This document shows positions 41,329 through 50,043 of a stretch of DNA of 64,000 nt, piece by piece. Numbering within the stretch: position 1 is the first letter of the stretch; the number at the start of each line of letters is the position of its first letter. The DNA is from Streptomyces sp. TLI_146 (GTDB taxonomy: Bacteria > Actinomycetota > Actinomycetes > Streptomycetales > Streptomycetaceae): NCBI RefSeq assembly GCF_002846415.1, contig NZ_PJMX01000001.1:3162001-3226000 (forward strand), read 5' to 3'. The notes below the pieces were generated by a model. The model made no database searches, was not told where the DNA came from, and saw nothing but the letters and a program-made list of their open reading frames with translations. Position numbers and translations under genes: made by a program.

Positions 41329-42603
41329 TTACTTCCAGTCCTTGAGGATCTTGTGGAAGGCGGTGGCGGAGGCCTTGGCCGCGTCCTCGGGCGAGGAGGC
41401 GCCGGTCACGGCCTTGGTGAACTGGAGCTTCAGCGGCTCGAAGAGGGCGCCGTTCTCCGGGATCCAGGCGCGCTCGACGGCCTTGTCGACGGCCGGCTTG
41501 AAGAACTGGACCATCTCGTTGGACTTGACGTCCGGCTGGTCGTACGCGGCGGTCCGGGTCGGCAGCAGGCTGAGCGCCTTGGTGGTCTGCACCTGGACGG
41601 TCTGCGAGGTCAGGTAGTCCACGAAGGCGTGCGAGGCGTCGCGGTTCTTGGAGCCCGCGTAGACCGCGAGGTCGTGGCCGCCCTGCGGGGCGCCCTGCGC
41701 GGCCGAGCCGGCCGGGACCGCGGCGATGCCGAGGTTCGCCTTGTCCTTGAACTCGTCGCCGGCGTAGGCGTCGGCCACGGCCCAGGGGCCGTTGACCATC
41801 ATGGCGACCTTGCCCGACTTGAAGGCGGTCTCCATGTTGTTCCAGCCGTCGGTCGCGTTGGTGATCGCGGCGCCGGAGGTGACCAGGTCGCGGGCGGCCT
41901 TGAAGGCCTTGACCCCGGCCGGGGAGTCGACGGTGACCTTCTTGTTCTTGGCGTCGACGAGGTCGCCGCCCTCGCCGTAGATGAACGGCAGGAACCAGTA
42001 CGAGTCGTCGCCGCGCAGGTACAGGCCGGTCTTGCCGGTCTTGGACTTGATGGCGGCGGCGGCCGTCTTCACCTCTTCGAGGGTCTTCGGCGGCTCGACG
42101 CCCGCGTCCTTGAGCATCTTCTTGTTGTAGAAGAGGCCGAGGGTGTCGATGACCTGCGGGACGGCGTACATCTGGCCGTCGTACCTGCCGCTGGCCGCGG
42201 CCTGCTTGAGGAAGGCGGAGTCCACTTCCTTGGCCTTGGCGTCCGGCACCTTGTCCAGGTAGCCGAGCGAGGCGAAGTCGGCGACCCAGCCGACGTCGGC
42301 GCGGATGACGTCCGGCGCGTCGGAGCCGCTGCTGAACGCGTTCTTGATCTTGTTCTGGGCGTCGCCGTACGGCACGTTGACGTACTTGACGGTGACCTTG
42401 GGGTGCTGCGCGTGGAAGTCCTCGGCGATCTTCTTGAACGTGGCCTTCTCGGTGTCGTTCGAGGTGTCCCACCACGTGACGGTGCCGGAGAGCTCGCCCG
42501 AGCTCTTCTTCTCGCCGCTGTCACCACTGTCGCTGTCGCCGCAGGCCGTCGCCGCGAGCGCCAGGGTCGCGACCAGCGCGGTGGCCGCTATGCCACGTCG
42601 CAT
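41329..42603 (-). CDS. malE: Maltose/maltodextrin-binding lipoprotein MalE
   Basis: A 424-residue substrate-binding lipoprotein. Signal MRRGIAATALVATLALAATAC with lipobox LAATAC, Cys21 lipidated. The mature part is an extracellular solute-binding protein (SBP_bac_1/8): VTWWDTSNDTEK, DVIRADVGWVADFASLGYLDKVPD, YAVPQVIDTLGLFYNKKMLKDAG, GAPQGGHDLAVYAGSKNRDAS. It delivers maltose or maltodextrins to MalF/MalG. It is the first gene of the malEFG operon and is divergent from the second aglA; operator-like repeats lie in the shared 312-bp promoter region (42604-42915). Confidence 0.95.
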   Translation of the reverse strand: MRRGIAATALVATLALAATACGDSDSGDSGEKKSSGELSGTVTWWDTSNDTEKATFKKIAEDFHAQHPKVTVKYVNVPYGDAQNKIKNAFSSGSDAPDVIRADVGWVADFASLGYLDKVPDAKAKEVDSAFLKQAAASGRYDGQMYAVPQVIDTLGLFYNKKMLKDAGVEPPKTLEEVKTAAAAIKSKTGKTGLYLRGDDSYWFLPFIYGEGGDLVDAKNKKVTVDSPAGVKAFKAARDLVTSGAAITNATDGWNNMETAFKSGKVAMMVNGPWAVADAYAGDEFKDKANLGIAAVPAGSAAQGAPQGGHDLAVYAGSKNRDASHAFVDYLTSQTVQVQTTKALSLLPTRTAAYDQPDVKSNEMVQFFKPAVDKAVERAWIPENGALFEPLKLQFTKAVTGASSPEDAAKASATAFHKILKDWK

Positions 42604-42683
42604 GTGAACTCCTTCAACGGGTGCCGCGCCATCACGGCGCCGGATCGCCAGGAACGTAACAAGGATGAAAGAAGACCGAAAGA

Positions 42684-42706
42684 CCTTGCGAAGAATTTCT
42701 GCAAGG
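42684..42706. promoter_or_regulatory. MalR operator-like palindrome near malE
   Basis: CCTTGC-GAAGAATTTCT-GCAAGG: arms of 6 bp with an 11-bp AT-rich core, 81 bp upstream of the malE start. The repeated CTTGC/GCAAG arms match the CTTGCAG-type repeats bound by MalR in Streptomyces (family knowledge). Confidence 0.7.
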
Positions 42707-42822
42707 CCGGTCGATCGTTACATCCGCGTGTCCACACGGTTGCCGATGCACGCCTTGTCAGGAGGGGCGTACGTACTCCATGGGCACGCCCGGGAGCCCC
42801 GCGCCGCCTTTGCAAGCCTTCC

Positions 42823-42834
42823 GCAAGAGCTTGC
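42823..42834. promoter_or_regulatory. MalR operator-like palindrome near the second aglA
   Basis: GCAAGAGCTTGC, a perfect 12-bp palindrome with the same arms as the malE site; a further GCAAG lies at 42812-42816. TGTTAC (42840-42845), a plausible -10, follows five bp later, so a bound repressor would block this plus-strand promoter, which drives aglA2. Confidence 0.65.
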
Positions 42835-42915
42835 AGGACTGTTACCTTCGAGGTGCAGCGGCGTTGATCCCGTAGTCGCAAGACCCCGTGCAGGCCACTG
42901 GAGAGGGACCCGTTC

Positions 42916-44547
42916 ATGACGCAGGAGCTGACCACGACCACCGCCGTCACGGGCCGCGGCCGGGGCCGGGGCCCCGGGAGCACCGGCTGGTGGCGCGACG
43001 CCGTCATCTACCAGGTGTACGTCCGCTCCTTCGCGGACGGCGACGGCGACGGCATCGGCGACCTGCCCGGCATCCGGGCCCGTCTGCCGCACCTCGCCGA
43101 GCTGGGCGCGGACGCCGTCTGGCTCACCCCGTTCTACGCCTCCCCGCAGGCCGACGGCGGCTACGACGTGGCGGACTACCGGGCCGTCGACCCGCTCTTC
43201 GGGAACCTCCAGGACGCCGACGACCTGGTCCGCGAGGCCCATCGGCTGGGCCTGCGCGTGATCGTCGACATCGTCCCCAACCACACCTCCGACCAGCACC
43301 ACTGGTTCCGCGCGGCGCTGGCCGGCGGCCCCGAGCGCGACCGCTACCACTTCCACCCGGGCAGGCGGGCCGCCGTGCCCGCCCAGGGCGGCGCCGCGCC
43401 CCCCAACGACTGGGAGTCGGTCTTCGGCGGCCCGGCCTGGACCCGTACCGAGGACGGCGACTGGTATCTGCACCTGTTCGCCCCGGAGCAGCCCGACCTC
43501 AACTGGGAACACCCCGAGGTGCGGGCCGAGTTCGAGTCGGTGCTGCGGTTCTGGCTCGACCTCGGCGTCGACGGCTTCCGCATCGACGTGGCCCACGGCA
43601 TGGTCAAGGCGGCCGGGCTGCCCGACATCGGCGCCCGGGAGCAGGCCAAGCTGATCGGCGCCCAGGAGCTGCCGTTCTTCGACCAGGACGGCGTCCACGA
43701 GATCCACCGCTCCTGGCGGCGGCTGCTCGACTCCTACGACGGGGAGCGCATCGCGGTCGCCGAGGCCTGGGCGCCTTCGCCGGAGCGCCTCGCCCTGTAC
43801 GTACGCCCGGACGAACTGCACCAGGCCTTCAACTTCCAGTTCCTGAACTGCCCGTGGGACGCGGCCGAGATGCGCGCGGTCGTCGACGCCTCGCTGGCCG
43901 CGACCCGCTCGGTGGGCGCCCCGACCACCTGGGTGCTCTCCAACCACGACGTGGTGCGCCACCCGACCCGCTACGGCGGTGGCGAGCGGGGTCTGCGCCG
44001 GGCCAGGGCCGCGGCCCTGCTGATGCTGGCGCTGCCCGGCTCCGCGTATATCTACCAGGGCGAGGAGCTCGGCCTGCCCGAGGTGACCGATCTGCCCGAC
44101 GAGGTGCGCCAGGACCCGTCGTTCTTCCGCGCCGAGGGCCAGGACGGCTTCCGCGACGGCTGCCGGGTCCCCATCCCGTGGACCGCCGAGGGGCCCTCGT
44201 ACGGCTTCGGCAGCGCCGGGAGCTGGCTGCCGCAGCCGAGCTCCTGGCGCGGGCTGTCCGTCGAGGCGCAGACCGGCGACCCGCGCTCGACCCTGGAGCT
44301 CTACCGCTCGGCGCTCGCGCTGCGCCGGGAGCTGCCGGGGCTCGGGGACGGGGAGATGGAGTGGCTGGAGGCGCCCGAGGACGTGCTGGCGTTCGCCCGG
44401 CCGGGGTTCGTGTGCACGGTCAACACAGGCGCGGACGCGGCCCAACTCACGGTCCCCGGGCGGCCGCTGCTGTCCACCTCGGCGCTGGAGTTCACCGGCG
44501 GTAACGTCACGATCCCCGCCGAATCAGCGGTCTGGTGGGCAATCTGA
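42916..44547 (+). CDS. Second alpha-glucosidase (GH13), AglA paralogue
   Basis: A 543-residue GH13 enzyme very similar to the 549-residue one at 37456. Catalytic residues are Asp224 (GFRIDVAHG), Glu283 (AVAEAW) and Asp345 (LSNHDV). Shared diagnostic segments are NDWESxFGGPAWTRTEDG and QPDLNWEHP. The N-terminus carries a Gly/Arg-rich insert (TGRGRGRGPG) missing from the first copy. ATG at 42916 follows GGAGAGGG. It is divergent from malE and is followed 25 bp downstream by a LacI regulator, giving aglA2-malR in mirror image to aglA-regulator on the other side. Confidence 0.93.
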   Translation: MTQELTTTTAVTGRGRGRGPGSTGWWRDAVIYQVYVRSFADGDGDGIGDLPGIRARLPHLAELGADAVWLTPFYASPQADGGYDVADYRAVDPLFGNLQDADDLVREAHRLGLRVIVDIVPNHTSDQHHWFRAALAGGPERDRYHFHPGRRAAVPAQGGAAPPNDWESVFGGPAWTRTEDGDWYLHLFAPEQPDLNWEHPEVRAEFESVLRFWLDLGVDGFRIDVAHGMVKAAGLPDIGAREQAKLIGAQELPFFDQDGVHEIHRSWRRLLDSYDGERIAVAEAWAPSPERLALYVRPDELHQAFNFQFLNCPWDAAEMRAVVDASLAATRSVGAPTTWVLSNHDVVRHPTRYGGGERGLRRARAAALLMLALPGSAYIYQGEELGLPEVTDLPDEVRQDPSFFRAEGQDGFRDGCRVPIPWTAEGPSYGFGSAGSWLPQPSSWRGLSVEAQTGDPRSTLELYRSALALRRELPGLGDGEMEWLEAPEDVLAFARPGFVCTVNTGADAAQLTVPGRPLLSTSALEFTGGNVTIPAESAVWWAI

Positions 44548-44572
44548 CGTGCGACCGGTACAGTCCAATCCC

Positions 44573-45595
44573 GTGACCGCACGGCTTGCCGACATCGCAG
44601 CCCAGGCGGGGGTCAGCGAAGCCACAGTCAGCCGCGTGCTCAACGGCAAGCCCGGTGTGGCCGCGGGCACCCGTGAATCCGTGCTGGCCGCACTCGACGT
44701 CCTCGGCTATGAGCGGCCGGTGCGGCTGCGCAGGCGCAGCGCGGGGCTGGTCGGTCTGATAACGCCGGAGCTGGAGAACCCGATCTTCCCGGCGCTCGCC
44801 CAGGTCATCGGCCAGTCCCTCACCCGCCAGGGGTACACACCGGTCCTCGCCACCCAGACCCCCGGCGGCTCCACCGAGGACGAGCTCACCGAGATGCTGG
44901 TGGACCGGGGCGTCTCGGGCATCATCTTCGTCTCCGGGCTGCACGCCGACACCACGGCCGACATGGACCGCTACGAGCAGCTGCGCGCCCAGGGCGTGCC
45001 GTATGTGCTGGTGGACGGCTTCTCGCCGAAGGTGCAGGCGCCCTTCATCTCCCCCGACGACCGGGCCGCGATGCGGCTCGCGGTCACCCACCTCGCGGCG
45101 CTCGGCCACACCCGTATCGGCCTCGCGGTGGGCCCCAAGCGGTTCGTCCCCGTCCTGCGCAAGATCGAGGGCTTCACGGCCGCGATGGAGGACTCGCTCG
45201 GGTTGACGCCGGGCGAGGCGGAGGCGCTGGTCCAGCACTCGCTGTACACCCTGGAGGGCGGCCAGGCCGCGACCACCGCGCTGATCGCGGCGGGGTGCAC
45301 GGCGGTGGTGTGCGCCAGCGACATGATGGCGCTGGGCGCGATCCGGGCGGCCCGCCAGGGCGGTCTCGACGTGCCCAAGGACATCTCGGTGGTCGGTTTC
45401 GACGACTCGCCCCTCATAGCGTTCACCGATCCCCCGCTGACCACGATCCGCAAGCCGGTGACGGCGATGGGGCAGGCGGCGGTCCGCGCCCTCCTGGAGG
45501 AGATCGGCGGCACCCCGGCCCCGCACAGCGAGTTCGTGTTCATGCCCGAGCTGGTGGTTCGCGGTTCAACCGCTTCTGGACCGGCGCCCAAGTAG
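44573..45595 (+). CDS. malR: Maltose repressor MalR (LacI family)
   Basis: A 340-residue LacI regulator. Start VTARLADIAAQAGVSEATVSRVLNGKPGV; the core is typical and ends FMPELVVRGSTAS. The sequence is close to the S. coelicolor MalR as I recall it (YTPVLATQTPGGSTEDELTEMLVDRG, GFSPKVQAPFISPDDRAAM, VPKDISVVGFDD). GTG at 44573 follows TACAGT by eight nucleotides, indicating a leaderless start; GTG 44549 is an alternative. It represses the mal operon in response to maltooligosaccharides. Orientation is the same as aglA2, 25 bp downstream, and it is the paralogue of the regulator at 36434. Confidence 0.93.
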   Translation: MTARLADIAAQAGVSEATVSRVLNGKPGVAAGTRESVLAALDVLGYERPVRLRRRSAGLVGLITPELENPIFPALAQVIGQSLTRQGYTPVLATQTPGGSTEDELTEMLVDRGVSGIIFVSGLHADTTADMDRYEQLRAQGVPYVLVDGFSPKVQAPFISPDDRAAMRLAVTHLAALGHTRIGLAVGPKRFVPVLRKIEGFTAAMEDSLGLTPGEAEALVQHSLYTLEGGQAATTALIAAGCTAVVCASDMMALGAIRAARQGGLDVPKDISVVGFDDSPLIAFTDPPLTTIRKPVTAMGQAAVRALLEEIGGTPAPHSEFVFMPELVVRGSTASGPAPK

Positions 45596-45750
45596 CACTC
45601 CGGTGGGGCGGCTGTCCGCTTCGGCCTAAAATCGAGGGAAGAGTCACCCTCTCCTCCGTGAGGAGTCCTCCACTGGGAGTAGGAATCCGGACCGAACCCG
45701 ACCGGAGGACGATCTGCGGGGCACAGGTCCATCTGGCAGACTCTCTCGCT

Positions 45751-46683
45751 ATGGGTGAAATGACCGTGAAGACTCTGGAAGGTACGGCGGACACCCCGTC
45801 GGCCGCCTCGTCGGCTGCGCCCACACCCGTCAGCGAAGAGCCCGTCGCCGAAACGCCGACGCCGCCGGTCCCGCCACTGGATCCGCCTCCGGCCGATTCC
45901 CTCCTCCAGCGGCTGCGCACCCCGCGCCGCCCCCGGCTCTGGTTCGAAATCCTCCTGATCGCGGTGAGTTACTGGACGTACTCACTGATCCGCAACGCCG
46001 TCCCCGAGCAGAAGTCGCAGGCGCTCGACAACGCCGACTGGCTCTGGTCGGTCGAGCAGCACCTCGGCATCGCGGTGGAGCGGTCCGTCAACCACAGTGT
46101 CAACTCGGTGACATGGCTGATCACCGGCATGAACTACTACTACGCCACGCTCCACTTCGTGGTGACGATCGGCGTCCTGGTGTGGCTCTTCCGCAGCCAC
46201 CCGGGCCGTTACGCGGCGTCCCGGCTGATCCTCTTCGCCACCACCGGCGTGGCCCTGGTGGGCTACTACTTCTACCCGCTGGCGCCGCCCCGCCTGATGA
46301 ACGGCGGCGGCTTCGTCGACACCGTCCTGGTCCACCAGACCTGGGGCTCGATGGCCTCGGGCGACCTGAAGAACATGTCGAACCAGTACGCGGCGATGCC
46401 GTCCATGCACATCGGCTGGTCGCTGTGGTGCGGCCTGACCGTCTTCGCGCTCGCCAAGGCGCCGTGGGCGCGGATCCTCGGCCTGCTCTACCCGGCGGCG
46501 ACCCTGGTCGTCATCGTCTCGACGGCCAACCACTTCTGGCTGGACGCGGTGGGCGGCATCATCTGCCTGGCCTTCGGCTTCCTGATCTCGTACGCCTGGT
46601 ACGGGAAGCTGCCGCACCGGCTGGCACGGCGGGTCGAGAACGCGCCACGCGGCCGCGTGGTCACCGGCACCGCACGCGGGTAG
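45751..46683 (+). CDS. PAP2-family membrane phosphatase/transferase
   Basis: A 310-residue membrane protein. Residues 1-55 are Pro/Thr/Ala-rich and cytosolic. Five to six hydrophobic helices follow (FEILLIAVSYWTYSLI, ATLHFVVTIGVLVWLF, LILFATTGVALVGYYFY, GWSLWCGLTVFALA, and others). The PAP2_3 catalytic pieces are PSMHIGW and STANHFWLDAVGG. Proteins of this group act on lipid phosphates (inositol-phosphoceramide synthase-like). ATG at 45751 gives the natural start; the long upstream open frame is not used. It follows malR in the same direction after a 155-bp gap, without an obvious functional tie. Confidence 0.88.
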   Translation: MGEMTVKTLEGTADTPSAASSAAPTPVSEEPVAETPTPPVPPLDPPPADSLLQRLRTPRRPRLWFEILLIAVSYWTYSLIRNAVPEQKSQALDNADWLWSVEQHLGIAVERSVNHSVNSVTWLITGMNYYYATLHFVVTIGVLVWLFRSHPGRYAASRLILFATTGVALVGYYFYPLAPPRLMNGGGFVDTVLVHQTWGSMASGDLKNMSNQYAAMPSMHIGWSLWCGLTVFALAKAPWARILGLLYPAATLVVIVSTANHFWLDAVGGIICLAFGFLISYAWYGKLPHRLARRVENAPRGRVVTGTARG

Positions 46684-46782
46684 CCGTTCCTCGCCTGCCC
46701 GCCCCCGGCCCGCTGCGGATAGGCTCGGACCCGACCTTGATCCGGCGCGGAGCCGGGCGCGGTGGCAGTGGGAGGCGGCGGG

Positions 46783-49773
46783 ATGACGGCGGTGCCGGGG
46801 CGCAGGAGCAGCACCTTCACACGGCTGCTGCGGTTCGGTTTCACCGATCCGTCGGCGGCCGAGCGGCTGCTCGACACCCCGGAGCTCGCCTCCGTGCGCA
46901 CCGATCCGGTGCTCCTGGACGGGCTGGGGGCCACCGCCGACCCCGATCTGGCGCTCGCCGGTCTGGTACGGATCGTGGAGGCGCAGGACCCGGCCGAGCG
47001 GCAGGCGCTGCTGGACACCCTCGTCACCGCCAAGCCGCTGCGGGACCGGCTGCTCGGGGTCCTGGGGGCCTCCGAGGCGCTCGGTGACCATCTGGCCCGG
47101 CATCCGCGCGACTGGCACGCGCTCGTCACCTACGAGGCCGCGGACCTGCACCCCGGGGTCGCGGAGTTCGAGCGGGGCCTCGCCCGGGCCCAGGACCCGG
47201 TGTCGCTGCGGGTCGCCTACCGCAGGTGCCTGCTGGCCATAGCGGCACGTGATGTGTGCGGGACCACCGACGTGGCCGAGACGGCCGCGGAGCTCGCGGA
47301 TCTCGCCACCGCGACCCTGCGGGCCGCGCTCGCCATCGCCCGGACCGCGTCCCCCGAGGACGCCGCGATATGCCGGCTCGCGGTGATCGCGATGGGCAAG
47401 TGCGGCGGCCACGAGCTGAACTACGTCTCCGACGTCGACGTGATCTTCGTCGGGGAGCCGGTGGACGGCGCCGACGAGCGCAAGGCGCTCCAGGCCGCCA
47501 CCCGGCTCGCCTCGCATCTGATGCGGATCTGCTCGGAGACCACCGTCGAGGGCACCATCTGGCCCGTCGACGCCAATCTGCGCCCCGAGGGCCGCAACGG
47601 CCCGCTGGTGCGCACGCTCTCCTCGCACCTCGCGTACTACCAGCGCTGGGCGAAGACCTGGGAGTTCCAGGCGCTGCTGAAGGCGCGGGCGGTGGCCGGG
47701 GACCCGGAGCTGGGGGCCGCGTACATCGAGGCGGTCTCCCCGCTGGTGTGGCAGGCCGCCGAGCGCGACAACTTCGTCGCCGACGTGCAGAAGATGCGCC
47801 GCCGGGTCGTCGACAACATCCCGGCCGCCCAGGTCGACCGCGAACTGAAGCTGGGGCCCGGCGGGCTGCGGGACGTCGAGTTCGCCGTCCAGCTCCTCCA
47901 GCTGGTGCACGGGCGCAGCGACGCGACCCTGCACAGCGGCACCACCCTGGACGCGCTCGGCGCGCTCGCGGCGGGCGGCTATGTGGGGCGCGCGGACGCC
48001 GCCCAGCTCGACGAGGCGTACCGCTTCCTGCGCGCGATGGAGCACCGCATCCAGCTGTACCGGCTGCGCCGCACCCATCTCGTCCCCGAGGACGAGGCCG
48101 ATCTGCGGCGCCTCGGCCGCTCGCTCGGCCTGCGCACCGAGCCGGTCAGCACGCTCAACCGGGAGTGGAAGAAGCACGCCTCGGTGGTGCGGCGGCTGCA
48201 CGAGAAGCTCTTCTACCGGCCGCTGCTCGACGCGGTCGCCCAGCTCTCCCCCGGCGAGACCCGGCTCAGCCCGCGCGCGGCCGGACAGCGCCTGGAGGCC
48301 CTGGGGTACGCGGACCCGGCGGCGGCCCTGCGGCACCTGGAGGCGCTCTCCTCCGGCGTGACCCGCAAGGCCGCCATCCAGCGCACCCTGCTGCCGGTCC
48401 TCCTCGGCTGGTTCGCCGACTCGGCCGACCCGGACGCGGGCCTGCTGGGCTTCCGCAAGGTCTCCGACGCGCTCGGCAGGACCCCCTGGTACCTGCGGCT
48501 GCTGCGCGACGAGGGCGCGGCGGCCGAGAACCTGGCCCGGGTGCTCTCGGCCGGCCGCCTCGCCCCCGACCTGCTGCTGCGCGCCCCCGAGGCGGTGGCG
48601 ATCCTGGGCGACCCGGAGGGCCTCAAGCCCCGGCTGCGCGAGCCGCTGGAGCAGGAGGTGCTGGCCGCGGTGGGCCGCGCCGAGTCCGCCGAGGGCGCGG
48701 TCGCGGCGGCCCGCGGCGTACGGCGCCGGGAGCTGTTCCGCACCGCCGCGGCCGATCTGATCGGCTCCTACGGTACGGAGGACAGCCCGGCCGAGGAGGA
48801 CCCCGGGGAGCTGGTCGACCGGGTCGGGAACGCGGTGACGGACCTCAACGCGGCGACGCTGGCGGGTGCGTTGCGGGCGGCCGTGCGGGCGGAGTGGGGC
48901 GACACCCTGCCCACCCGGTTCGCGGTCATCGGCATGGGCCGCTTCGGCGGACACGAGCTGAGCTACGGCTCGGACGCGGACGTCCTGTTCGTCCACGAGC
49001 CGCGCGAGTTCGTCGACGAGCAGGAGGCGACGCGGACCGCCAACCGGGTCGTCGCGGAGATGCGTCGGCTGCTCCAACTGCCCACCGCCGACCCGCCGTT
49101 GCTGATCGACGCGGATCTGCGGCCGGAGGGCAAGAGCGGCCCGATGGTGCGCACGCTGGCCTCGTACGCCGCGTACTACCGCCGCTGGTCCCTGGTGTGG
49201 GAGAGCCAGGCGCTGCTGCGCGCCGAGCCGATGGCGGGCGACGAGGAGCTGGGGCGGCGGTTCATCGAGCTGATCGACCCGCTGCGCTACCCGGCCGAGG
49301 GGCTCGGGGACGACGCGGTGCGCGAGATCAGACGCCTCAAGGCCCGGATGGAGTCGGAACGGCTGCCGCGCGGCGCCGACCCCACGCTCCACACCAAGCT
49401 GGGGCGCGGCGGCCTCTCGGACGTCGAGTGGACGGTCCAGCTGCTCCAGATGCAGAACGCCTGGGCCGAGCCGGGCCTGCGCACCACCCGGACCCGGGAC
49501 GCGCTCTCCGCCGCCCATGCGGCGGGCCTGATCTCCACCGAGGACGCGGTGATACTGGACGACGCGTGGGTCCTGGCGACACGGGTGCGGAACGGTGTGA
49601 TGCTGGTACGTGGGCGGGCGGGTGACACGTTCCCGTCCGACGGGCGCGAGCTGGCGGCGGTCGGGCGCTATCTCGGCTACGAGCCGGGCCATGTCGGGGA
49701 CATGCTCGACGACTACCGCCGGGTTACGCGGCGGGCGCGGGCGGTGGTGGAGCGGTTGTTCTACGGGGCGTAG
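46783..49773 (+). CDS. glnE: Bifunctional glutamine synthetase adenylyltransferase/deadenylase GlnE
   Basis: A 996-residue enzyme that adenylylates and deadenylylates GlnA at Tyr397. Two nucleotidyltransferase domains are visible: the N-terminal one with GGHELNYVSDVDVIF at about residue 207 (deadenylylation half) and the C-terminal one with GRFGGHELSYGSDADVLF at about 722 (adenylylation half), each G-G-x-E-L-x-Y-x-S-D-x-D. FYRPLLDAVAQLSPGETRLSPRAAGQRLEALG lies between. ATG 46783 has GGGAGG eight nucleotides upstream. It targets the GlnA of the nitrogen block in this window. A REP element follows the stop. Confidence 0.96.
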   Translation: MTAVPGRRSSTFTRLLRFGFTDPSAAERLLDTPELASVRTDPVLLDGLGATADPDLALAGLVRIVEAQDPAERQALLDTLVTAKPLRDRLLGVLGASEALGDHLARHPRDWHALVTYEAADLHPGVAEFERGLARAQDPVSLRVAYRRCLLAIAARDVCGTTDVAETAAELADLATATLRAALAIARTASPEDAAICRLAVIAMGKCGGHELNYVSDVDVIFVGEPVDGADERKALQAATRLASHLMRICSETTVEGTIWPVDANLRPEGRNGPLVRTLSSHLAYYQRWAKTWEFQALLKARAVAGDPELGAAYIEAVSPLVWQAAERDNFVADVQKMRRRVVDNIPAAQVDRELKLGPGGLRDVEFAVQLLQLVHGRSDATLHSGTTLDALGALAAGGYVGRADAAQLDEAYRFLRAMEHRIQLYRLRRTHLVPEDEADLRRLGRSLGLRTEPVSTLNREWKKHASVVRRLHEKLFYRPLLDAVAQLSPGETRLSPRAAGQRLEALGYADPAAALRHLEALSSGVTRKAAIQRTLLPVLLGWFADSADPDAGLLGFRKVSDALGRTPWYLRLLRDEGAAAENLARVLSAGRLAPDLLLRAPEAVAILGDPEGLKPRLREPLEQEVLAAVGRAESAEGAVAAARGVRRRELFRTAAADLIGSYGTEDSPAEEDPGELVDRVGNAVTDLNAATLAGALRAAVRAEWGDTLPTRFAVIGMGRFGGHELSYGSDADVLFVHEPREFVDEQEATRTANRVVAEMRRLLQLPTADPPLLIDADLRPEGKSGPMVRTLASYAAYYRRWSLVWESQALLRAEPMAGDEELGRRFIELIDPLRYPAEGLGDDAVREIRRLKARMESERLPRGADPTLHTKLGRGGLSDVEWTVQLLQMQNAWAEPGLRTTRTRDALSAAHAAGLISTEDAVILDDAWVLATRVRNGVMLVRGRAGDTFPSDGRELAAVGRYLGYEPGHVGDMLDDYRRVTRRARAVVERLFYGA

Positions 49774-49785
49774 AGCTTTGGGGGC

Positions 49786-49926
49786 GACTGCGGGCCGGTG
49801 GCGGGCTGGTCGCGCAGTTCCCCGCGCCCCTAAAGGCCTGTGGCTGAGCTGGGTTCTCCGGCTGCGGCGGACTACCCAGGGGCGCGGGGAACTGCGCGAC
49901 CAGCCACAGACGGCTTGCAGACGAAC
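49786..49926. repeat. Composite REP/MITE-like element after glnE
   Basis: Left arm CTGCGGGCCGGTGGCGGGCTGGTC plus GCGCAGTTCCCCGCGCCCCT (49812-49831), inner segment TAAAGGCCTGTGGCTGAGCT... (49831-49867), then right arm AGGGGCGCGGGGAACTGCGC (49878-49897) and CAGACGGCTTGCAGACGAAC. The inner segment is the reverse complement of the 48-bp tandem repeat at 3531-3626 (one mismatch in 37). It occupies most of the 270-bp gap between glnE and the acid phosphatase gene. Confidence 0.88.
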
Positions 49927-50043
49927 GACCGACCCCCATTCGTTCCCACTACCTTCACCCGCAAGGATCTTCCCGTCTTCAACAGCCCGCTCTAACCTCT
50001 CGGTGCACCGCCCCCCACAATCCCCCTCACCGGAGGTACCGCC

